This document shows positions 29,192 through 36,530 of a DNA stretch of 52,569 bases, piece by piece; the stretch's first letter is position 1; each line of letters starts with the position of its first letter. The notes under the pieces are model-generated. The model was given only the letters and a program-made list of their open reading frames with translations, had not been told where the DNA came from and did not search any database. Source of the DNA: Gammaproteobacteria bacterium. Its GTDB lineage: Bacteria; Pseudomonadota; Gammaproteobacteria; Steroidobacterales; Steroidobacteraceae. Both the position numbers and the translations under genes were made by a program. The DNA is taken from assembly GCA_028871705.1 (NCBI GenBank), contig JAGWMP010000003.1, positions 1 through 52,569 of the forward strand, given 5' to 3'.

Positions 29192-32100
29192 GGGCCAAGT
29201 ATAAGCTGCGGCCGCAGCGCCCGGCAGCAACAGTCGCGGTTTCGCTTAAGTGCCAGTGGGTTGCTTGTTGTTCTCTCCCTCCTCGGGCTGCTGACGCCTG
29301 CGTCAGGAAGGGCATCAGGAGGGGCATTGTGTGCGGGCGCTTTGGCCCACCCGGCCTTCACGGCGGGCTCCCTCGCCACCCGGGGAACGGATGCGGCAAC
29401 CGCGGATTTCGCGCTGGCTGCGGGCCGCACTTACCTTATCGAGGTCACCGAGCGCGACAACGACGCGAACGTCGAGGTACTCGACGCAAGTGGCCGCCTG
29501 ATCGTTCGCGCCGACCACCCCGAGCGCCGCACCGGGACGCGCCGCGCCGTGGTCACGGCGCCCGAGCCGGGGAATGTCACGGTACGGGTGACCGGCAAGG
29601 AGCATGCGAACGCCAGGGGCAGCGCCGCGGTTCGCGTGTTCGAACTCGCCTCGGTCGGGCTCCCCGAGTGTGTGACTGTGCTCAGGAATCTCGCGGCGGC
29701 GGATGCGAGCTACGCTTCAGGGCTCGAGATTTCGAGCGGCCGTGCGACCTCGCCGGCGCAGAGCGCCCGGGATCTGTTTCTGCGCGCGGAAGAATCGTAC
29801 GCGGCGGCTGAGCAGGCGTTGGCCGCCACGGATGATGCGCGGTTGAGAGGCGAGACCGAATTGGCGCTCGCGGCGCTCAACTATCACAACCTGCAGGACT
29901 GGTCGAGGACGGCGGACCTGGCAAAGCAGGCTGCGGCAATTCTGGCGCCGGTCGATGCGTACCGGCAGGCGCGGGCCGAGGCTCTCATGGCGGCGGCCTG
30001 GATGGAGATCGGCTCGGCCGGCTCCGTCGAACAATCGGCGAAAATGCTGGCCGAGGCGCGAGCCGTGCTGCGGCGTGTGAACCGCTTTCACATGCAGCGG
30101 GACGAGCGCTTCGACGCCTCGCTGGCGCTTACGAACATCGGGCTCAGCTACCTGTATCAGGGTCGCTATGCGGACTGCATCGCTGGGTCGGCTGCGGCAA
30201 ACCGACTCTTAACGTCCATTCATGAGACGCTGCGGGCTGCACAAGCGTGGCAGAACCGCTCGCTTTGTCTGTGGGGACTCGGACGTTTGTCAGAGGCGCG
30301 TGACGGGTTCTTGCGTTCTCTCGCCGACATCCCGCCGCAACCGCTGCCCCAGGTTTACCTCGCATCGATCACAAACACCGCGCTGCTCGATTACTCGCTC
30401 GGCAGCTACGATGATTCTCTGCGACTCTATGACCGCGCTCTTGCCTTCGCGCAGCGGACCCAGGACGAGCGCGATAGCGCTTATTGTCTCTACGGGATCG
30501 GCGTGAACTATGCTGCTCTCGGGGATCCCGAGCGCGCACGGGAGTTTCTGATGCGCTCACTCACTATCCGTACGGTGGCGTTCGACGGACGCGGCCGAAT
30601 GGACACCCTGCGTGCCCTTGCGCGGGTGGACGGCGAAGAAGGGAAACTGGAGGAGGCCATTGGTTACGATCAAGAGGCTTTAACTCTCGCCGTGGACCCT
30701 CTGGCTCAGGAGAGCATCCGCGTGCAGCTCGCGACCCACACCGCGTCGGCGGGACATTTCGAAGAGGCGAAGTCACTTCTCGACGAAGTCCTCGAGAAGG
30801 GCCCTCGCGGCGACCCACTCATCCTGGCGGACGCGCGGGTACAGCGCGCGGTTATTTATCGGCGCCTCGGGCGGACGAACGAAGCGCTCGTCGATCTCAG
30901 GATGGCCCTTGGCGGGTTCCACGCCTTGAGCAGCGTATCCCAGGAGTTTGCGGGCCGCCTCGAGCTCGCGCGAACGCTGCGGCAAGCCGGAAATGCGCGT
31001 GAGGCGTTGGTAGCGGTGGATCGCGCGCTCGCTCTGGGCGATGCAGTGCGGGTGCAGAGCGTGAACCCTGACTTTCGTGTGCAGCTGCAGGCACCCCTGC
31101 GCGCCGCCTATGATCTGAAGATCGAGCTCCTGCGGTCCGAGTACGACGCGGCCGTTCTTGGCGGCCGCACAGCGCATGCCGATGCGTTGGCCGCGAAAGC
31201 GTTCGCGGCAGCGGATTCCTCACGAGCACATTCGTTTGCCGATGTCGCCGCGCAGGAGTACTCACCGGCGCTTCGCCGCGAGCTCGCCTCGGAGCTGCAC
31301 CGGCGTGAGAGCCTCTATCGCGAGCTGGCCGAGCGGCGTTTCGCACTGGACTATCTGATCGATCCTTCGCCGAGTCGGAATCCGCGCGCGAAGAAGCTGT
31401 TGAGTGACATTGCCGAGCTCGAGCGGCAGGCGGACACGCTCAACACCGTGATCGCGAGGCGCGCTGCCCACTCTGGCGAACCGGCGGCAGGCGCGCGCCG
31501 GAGCATTCCGGTCATGCCCGCGAACACGGGACTCATCTCTTATTGGCTTGGGGCGGAATCCTCATACGCCTGGGTCGTGCTGCCCGGCGAACTGCACTGG
31601 GTACGTCTGGCTGAGCCGAAAGTGATCGAAAAGCAGGCAACCGCTTTCCACGACTCCCTCACGCACTTCATGGACCAGTCCGTGGAGCAGCGTCTGACGG
31701 CGGGGGCGCGGGTCTCCGAATTCGTGCTGCACCCTCTGGAGTCCTGGCTCTCGGGGGTCAATCAGTGGGTCATCGTGCCGGACGGGGTTCTCGACTACAT
31801 CCCGTTCGCAGCACTCGAAGAATCCTCGAATCCGCAGTCATTCGTCGTTCTGCGGCACGATGTCGCGCTCACTCCCGCCGCCTGGATGCTGGGAGCGACG
31901 GACGACGAGGGGAATGCCGGTTCGAAGCGCGGCCTGTTGCTGGTAGACGACCCGGTGTATGAGGGAGACGATCCGAGGCTGGCGGCCCGGCAGCGGGCGT
32001 CCGCCGCGCCGGCTCCCGGAGCCTCCCCGGACGTCTATGACTATCGACGTCTTCTCTACACTGCACAGGAGGCCGCCGCCATCCGGCGCTTGTTTCCGCC

Positions 32101-32689
32101 CTCCGAAGTCGATGAGCTGGCGGGCCTCGATGCAACTCGAGAGCGTTTTCTTGCGAGTGATCTCTCCCGATACCGCTTCATTCATGTCGCGGCACACGGC
32201 ACGGTCGATACGCGCGTACCGGAGCTCTCGGCACTGGTGCTCGGCTCGTATGACGCAAGTGGTAGGACGGTCGATGGCGCCGTCCGTGTACCGGACCTCG
32301 CGCTACTGCGGCTGCATGCGGATGTAGCGGTCTTCAGTGCCTGCGACACCGCAATGGGCGAAGAAGTGGCGAGCGAGGGGCTGGTCGGTATCGGCTCGAC
32401 GGTACTGGCGCGGGGAGTACGGGCGGTCGTCGGCTCGCTCTGGCCGGTGTCCGATGAGATTGGCGCGCAGCTCATGACAGAGTTCTACCGGCACCTGCTG
32501 CGCGACTCGATGAGCGCACCCGCGGCGCTCGCCGCCGCCATGCGATCGGTCGTGTCTCGAGAGAGAGCCGCGGATCCTGCGCTGTGGGCCGCATTTCAGG
32601 TGTCCGTCGTTGCGCTCGGCCCCGGCCGGCCGAGCCGCAACGGCGGTTTGAAGGTTTCAACCAAGTCTGCCGAAGGGGGCACATTGTGA
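29165..32689 (+). CDS. TPR-CHAT domain protein (caspase-HetF-like peptidase), probably exported
   Basis: Signal-peptide-like LLVVLSLLGLLTPASGRA, PPC-like beta domain, TPR region, CHAT domain with HVAAHG and FSACDTAMG catalytic His/Cys motifs; real start probably downstream of 29165. Confidence 0.88.
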   Translation: MGGLSLNGHGPSISCGRSARQQQSRFRLSASGLLVVLSLLGLLTPASGRASGGALCAGALAHPAFTAGSLATRGTDAATADFALAAGRTYLIEVTERDNDANVEVLDASGRLIVRADHPERRTGTRRAVVTAPEPGNVTVRVTGKEHANARGSAAVRVFELASVGLPECVTVLRNLAAADASYASGLEISSGRATSPAQSARDLFLRAEESYAAAEQALAATDDARLRGETELALAALNYHNLQDWSRTADLAKQAAAILAPVDAYRQARAEALMAAAWMEIGSAGSVEQSAKMLAEARAVLRRVNRFHMQRDERFDASLALTNIGLSYLYQGRYADCIAGSAAANRLLTSIHETLRAAQAWQNRSLCLWGLGRLSEARDGFLRSLADIPPQPLPQVYLASITNTALLDYSLGSYDDSLRLYDRALAFAQRTQDERDSAYCLYGIGVNYAALGDPERAREFLMRSLTIRTVAFDGRGRMDTLRALARVDGEEGKLEEAIGYDQEALTLAVDPLAQESIRVQLATHTASAGHFEEAKSLLDEVLEKGPRGDPLILADARVQRAVIYRRLGRTNEALVDLRMALGGFHALSSVSQEFAGRLELARTLRQAGNAREALVAVDRALALGDAVRVQSVNPDFRVQLQAPLRAAYDLKIELLRSEYDAAVLGGRTAHADALAAKAFAAADSSRAHSFADVAAQEYSPALRRELASELHRRESLYRELAERRFALDYLIDPSPSRNPRAKKLLSDIAELERQADTLNTVIARRAAHSGEPAAGARRSIPVMPANTGLISYWLGAESSYAWVVLPGELHWVRLAEPKVIEKQATAFHDSLTHFMDQSVEQRLTAGARVSEFVLHPLESWLSGVNQWVIVPDGVLDYIPFAALEESSNPQSFVVLRHDVALTPAAWMLGATDDEGNAGSKRGLLLVDDPVYEGDDPRLAARQRASAAPAPGASPDVYDYRRLLYTAQEAAAIRRLFPPSEVDELAGLDATRERFLASDLSRYRFIHVAAHGTVDTRVPELSALVLGSYDASGRTVDGAVRVPDLALLRLHADVAVFSACDTAMGEEVASEGLVGIGSTVLARGVRAVVGSLWPVSDEIGAQLMTEFYRHLLRDSMSAPAALAAAMRSVVSRERAADPALWAAFQVSVVALGPGRPSRNGGLKVSTKSAEGGTL

Positions 32690-33216
32690 AGCGCTGGACG
32701 AATACGAGAGTGACGCTCAACGACAGCTGGGGGCCCGGAGCCGCCCACTCGCTCAGGACGCCCGTGGGACGTCAACCTGAGTTCGCGCTGACTCCGCGTT
32801 ATCTGCGCGGGCCAGACGGCACTCCGCAGCTCGCGCACTTCGCGATCGACTTTCCGTCCGGCTACCTTGCCGACGGCTGGCAGGGAGTAAATTTCATTCC
32901 CCTAGGCTCGCGGGAAGTGAAGGGGATCAAAGGCCTGCCGCCCTGGAAGGCGGCTCACCGGAACCGTTATAAGAAAGCGATTGAAGCTGCGGCCGAGAGC
33001 CTCTCCGACCCACGGACCCGGCGGCTCGAGGCGGTCATCCCCTATGTCGGCAGCCGGGGAAGCGTGGGCTATAACAAGGTCCGACTCTTCTATGTCTCTG
33101 GCGCGGTCAGAGGGCAGGACCGCCATCTGGTCATCGTCAAGGTCGCGACTCACGTCGGAATCAAGGGGGAGGTGCAGGGCCGCCAGGATGGAAGCGGTCA
33201 CGGGCCGCCTCACTGA
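32686..33216 (+). CDS. Hypothetical protein (176 aa) coupled to the CHAT gene
   Basis: GTG at 32686 overlaps CHAT stop (GTGA); no domain recognised. Confidence 0.65.
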   Translation: MKRWTNTRVTLNDSWGPGAAHSLRTPVGRQPEFALTPRYLRGPDGTPQLAHFAIDFPSGYLADGWQGVNFIPLGSREVKGIKGLPPWKAAHRNRYKKAIEAAAESLSDPRTRRLEAVIPYVGSRGSVGYNKVRLFYVSGAVRGQDRHLVIVKVATHVGIKGEVQGRQDGSGHGPPH

Positions 33217-33230
33217 CGCCCTGGCGGCTG

Positions 33231-33254
33231 GCGCACGGCGCCGACGCCGTGCGC
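33231..33254. terminator. Hairpin between convergent genes (10-bp arms GCGCACGGCG/CGCCGTGCGC, CCGA loop)
   Basis: Perfect inverted repeat at the convergent junction, touching the stop codon of the minus-strand gene. Confidence 0.5.
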
Positions 33255-33577
33255 TAGACCGTCCGCAGCTCGGCGCGGCTCACCCGCTCGCAGGTCTCGG
33301 CTCTGATGGCGCTCGCGATCGAGATGCCGGCCCTGAGCACGAACGGGCCCGGCAGGCGGCTGCAGGAGGCGCACAGCGGCACGATGCCTTCGCCCATCCC
33401 GCCCTGGTGCACGACGTGCCCACCGACACTCGGGGCGTTGGAGCAGCCGGCGACGGAGCACCGGGGCGGCCAGAACTGCCCGGAAAAGGTCATCCAGTGC
33501 TGTATCCAGGACCCGCACACGCAGGGCCTGAGACTCGTGCCGTCCTTGATCGTCCAGCCGTTCGCCGCAATGCTCAT
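33254..33577 (-). CDS. Small Cys-rich protein with HNH/treble-clef-like zinc site, function unknown
   Basis: CVCGSW, CSVAGCSNAPSVGGHVVHQ...GIVPLCASCSR spacing. Confidence 0.55.
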   Translation of the reverse strand: MSIAANGWTIKDGTSLRPCVCGSWIQHWMTFSGQFWPPRCSVAGCSNAPSVGGHVVHQGGMGEGIVPLCASCSRLPGPFVLRAGISIASAIRAETCERVSRAELRTV

Positions 33578-33627
33578 CAGGTCCCCTGTCCCCAGGTATC
33601 TATCCAGATACTGTCGTGACGGGTGAG

Positions 33628-33655
33628 GCCGTCCCATCCATAGCAGTGGGACGGC
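33628..33655. terminator. Hairpin (GCCGTCCCA/TGGGACGGC, 10-nt loop)
   Basis: Inverted repeat just 3' (minus strand) of the decayed ORF remnant. Confidence 0.4.
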
Positions 33656-33905
33656 GCCTTACTTCCGCGGTGCCACCGGCTCGGACGGCGGCATCACCGA
33701 CCGGTCGAGCCGCTGCTCGGATCTCCAGAACGTGATCGTGTAGCCGAGCCTCACGTGGGTCGCGCCAGAAACGCGTCGCTGTAATGAAATGTGTCGCACG
33801 AGACCTTGTCATGCGCGGAAAAAAGCTTAGAGCGCCGCGGCTCCGGTCGGTTCCACTCGGTGGATGCGCCGCGGAGGGTAGTTGCGCGGCGGGTCGGTGG
33901 CGGAC

Positions 33906-34961
33906 TCAGCCCGAGGAGGTATTGCGCGCGACTTTCTTCGGCGAGTAGCCGAACTGGCGCGTGAAGGCGGCCGTGAAGCTGCCGTGATGCGCATATCCGG
34001 CGCGGCGGGCGATCTGCTGCACCTGCAGGTCCGTGGTGCGCAGCAATTCGCGCGCGAACTCGAGCCGCTGGCGCCGTACGAACTCGGCCGTGGTTTCCCC
34101 GAAGAGCTGATGGAAGCCGCTGCAGAGCTTGGAGTAGTTCATGCCGGCGCGGCGCGCCAGCACCGCCAGGCGGGGTGGAACGACGAAATCCGCGGCCAGT
34201 GCATCGCGCACGGCCTGCAGCTGCCGGCGGTCGCGGGCGCTCAGCTTGAGCCGGCCGGCGTCATCGAGCGGGGCGAAGATGCCGATATTGCTCAACGTCG
34301 CGTACAGGAGCTCGTTCGCCTTGGCGCAGGCATAAAGCCAGTGAAGCGGGTCGTCACGGTTGGCACGCACGATCTCGCGCAGCAGCGGCAGCGTCGCACC
34401 GATGTGCGGCCCGGTGCGGTAGCGCGGCACCAGCGGCGCGCTCTCGCCGACCGACAACGCCGCCTCGAGGCGCGTCGCAGCGCGCTCGTTCACCTGGTCG
34501 AGCCAGGCGCGGTCGCAATAGAGGCTCACCCAGGTCTCGCGGCCGAACTGCGCGGCGCCGAGGCGCTCGCTGGCATCGTCGCAGCCGTTCGGCTGGAACC
34601 ACAAGAGCCACGATGGCTCGGCGATGCGGCATTCTCCCCAGGAGCCGCCGATCTCGATGGCGCCCGAGATGCGGTAGTGGAATTCGACGATGTCCTGGCC
34701 CTGCAGCGGGCTCTCGAACCGGTCGATGGAGGCGACGTCGACGACCGCCATCACCATCCAGGGGGAGAGGTAATACGTGTCGCAGCGGTTGCCCGGATCC
34801 TCGGACGAGAAGCGCAGCGGATGGCGGTAGGCGCTGTAGCGCGAGGCGAACGGCGAGTGCGTGGCGTCGGTGGTCTGCAGGCACTGCAGCTGCGGCGGCA
34901 CCACCACGCGGGTCTCGGCCACCTCGAATCGGCTGACGACGCCTGAATCGATCATCGGCAA
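33906..34961 (-). CDS. AraC-family transcriptional regulator
   Basis: C-terminal double HTH: LAVLARRAGMNYSKLCSGFHQLFGETTAEFVRRQRLEFARELLRTTDLQVQQIARRAGYAHHGSFTAAFTRQFGYSPKKVAR. Confidence 0.93.
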   Translation of the reverse strand: MPMIDSGVVSRFEVAETRVVVPPQLQCLQTTDATHSPFASRYSAYRHPLRFSSEDPGNRCDTYYLSPWMVMAVVDVASIDRFESPLQGQDIVEFHYRISGAIEIGGSWGECRIAEPSWLLWFQPNGCDDASERLGAAQFGRETWVSLYCDRAWLDQVNERAATRLEAALSVGESAPLVPRYRTGPHIGATLPLLREIVRANRDDPLHWLYACAKANELLYATLSNIGIFAPLDDAGRLKLSARDRRQLQAVRDALAADFVVPPRLAVLARRAGMNYSKLCSGFHQLFGETTAEFVRRQRLEFARELLRTTDLQVQQIARRAGYAHHGSFTAAFTRQFGYSPKKVARNTSSG

Positions 34962-34994
34962 CGACGATGCCGTGGCGGTGCGGTTCTGTCAACG

Positions 34995-36530
34995 CTAGTA
35001 GGACGCATCGGGCATCGAGGCCTTGCGCCGGGCAATGTACTCGCGGAGCGCCGCATCGATCGCGGCCTCGAGCGGCGGCGGCTCGTAAGCGGCGAGCAGC
35101 CCCTGCCAGCGCCGCGTGGCGCGCCACAGGATGTCGTGGGCGCCCGCCTCCTGCCACTGCTCGAAGGAGTTGTTGTCGGCGAGGTCGGCATCGAGAAAGG
35201 CGGTCTCGTAGTTGCGCAGCGTATGGGTGCTGCCGAGGAAATGCTTGCCCGGACCCACCTCGCGGAAGGCCTCCAGAGCGAAGGCGTTGTCATCGAGCGC
35301 CATGCCGGCGGCGACCACGTGCATGAGCGCGCACTGGTCGAGATCCATGACGAACTTCTCGTACGACATGACGAGGCCGCCCTCGAGCCAGCCGGCCGAG
35401 TGCAGCACGAAGTTGGCGCCGGCCAGGATCGCGGGCCAGAGCGAGTTGGCGCTCTCGCTGGCGGCCTGGCCGTCGGGGACCTTGGAGGCGCAGAGATTTC
35501 CGCCGCAGCGCAGCGGCACGCCGAGGCGCCGCGCCAGCTGCCCGATGGCGAAGTAGGCGAGTGCGGGCTCCGGGGTGCCGAAGGTCGGCGCGCCGCTCCT
35601 GAGCGACATCGAGGAGAGGAAGTTGCCGAGGATCGCCGGCGACCCGGCGCGCTCGAGCTGTCCGAGCGCGACGCAGAACAGCGCCTCGGCGAAGCACTGG
35701 GCGAGACCGCCGGCGGTGGTCACCGGTCCCATCGCACCCCCGAGAATGAAGGGCACGCATACGGGCGCCTGGTTGGCGGCGGCGTAGGTGCGGATCACGC
35801 GGCACGCCTCGCCGTCGAGCACCAGCGGGGAATTGACGTTGACGTTGCCGAGGATCACGCAGTGCCGGTCGACGAAGTCGCGCCCGAAGAGGATGCGGCA
35901 CATCTCGATCGAGTCGGCGGCGCGCGCGGCGGTCGTGACCGAGCCCATGAAGGGCTTGTCGGAGAGCGTCATGTGCGCGTACACCATGTCGAGGTGACGC
36001 TTGTTGACCGGGACATCGGTCGGCTCGCACACCGTGCCGCCGGAGTGGTGCAGCCAGGGCGAGAGGTAGGCGAGCCGCACGAAGTTGTGAAAGTCCGCGA
36101 GCGTGCCGTAACGGCGGCCGCCGTCGGCGTCGCTCACGAAAGGCGAGCCGTAGGCGGGTGCGAGCACCGTCGAGCGGCCGCCGATGGTGACGCTGCGGGC
36201 GGGGTTGCGCGCGTGCTGCGTGAAGGAGCTGGGCGCCGAGCGGCGCACGATGGCGCGCGCGAGCCCCTTCGGCACGCGCACCCGGCAGTCGTTCGCGATG
36301 TCGGCGCCCGCCGCGCGCCAGAGCGCGATCGCCTCCGGGTCGCCGCGGATCTCGAGGCCGATTTCCTCGAGGATGCGGTCGGCGTGCGCCTCGATGCAGA
36401 CGAGCGCCTCCTCGCCGAGCATTTCGTAGGGCGGGATCGCGCGCGTGATGAACGTGGCGGCCGCCGGGTGGAGCGCGCGCACTTTAGGCGCGCGGCGGCG
36501 GCGCTTGTCGCCTGCGCGCGGCTCGGTCAT
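34995..36530 (-). CDS. Trimethylamine methyltransferase (MttB) family protein, non-pyrrolysine type
   Basis: MttB-like blocks (HSGGTVCEPTDVPVN, KPFMGSVTTAARAADSIEMCRILFG, NVNVNSPLVLDGEACRVIRTYAAANQAPVCVPFILGGAMGPVT); no internal TAG. Confidence 0.88.
   Translation of the reverse strand: MTEPRAGDKRRRRAPKVRALHPAAATFITRAIPPYEMLGEEALVCIEAHADRILEEIGLEIRGDPEAIALWRAAGADIANDCRVRVPKGLARAIVRRSAPSSFTQHARNPARSVTIGGRSTVLAPAYGSPFVSDADGGRRYGTLADFHNFVRLAYLSPWLHHSGGTVCEPTDVPVNKRHLDMVYAHMTLSDKPFMGSVTTAARAADSIEMCRILFGRDFVDRHCVILGNVNVNSPLVLDGEACRVIRTYAAANQAPVCVPFILGGAMGPVTTAGGLAQCFAEALFCVALGQLERAGSPAILGNFLSSMSLRSGAPTFGTPEPALAYFAIGQLARRLGVPLRCGGNLCASKVPDGQAASESANSLWPAILAGANFVLHSAGWLEGGLVMSYEKFVMDLDQCALMHVVAAGMALDDNAFALEAFREVGPGKHFLGSTHTLRNYETAFLDADLADNNSFEQWQEAGAHDILWRATRRWQGLLAAYEPPPLEAAIDAALREYIARRKASMPDASY

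Noticed and set aside
29165-32689. Type III-E CRISPR (Craspase) interpretation of the TPR-CHAT gene
   Set aside because: No gRAMP/Cas7-11, Cas1/2 or repeat array seen in the window; the protein seems exported. Only the CHAT-sigma analogy is retained.
34995-36530. Pyrrolysine-type MttB with internal amber readthrough
   Set aside because: The ORF is full-length without an internal TAG; TAG is only the terminal stop.
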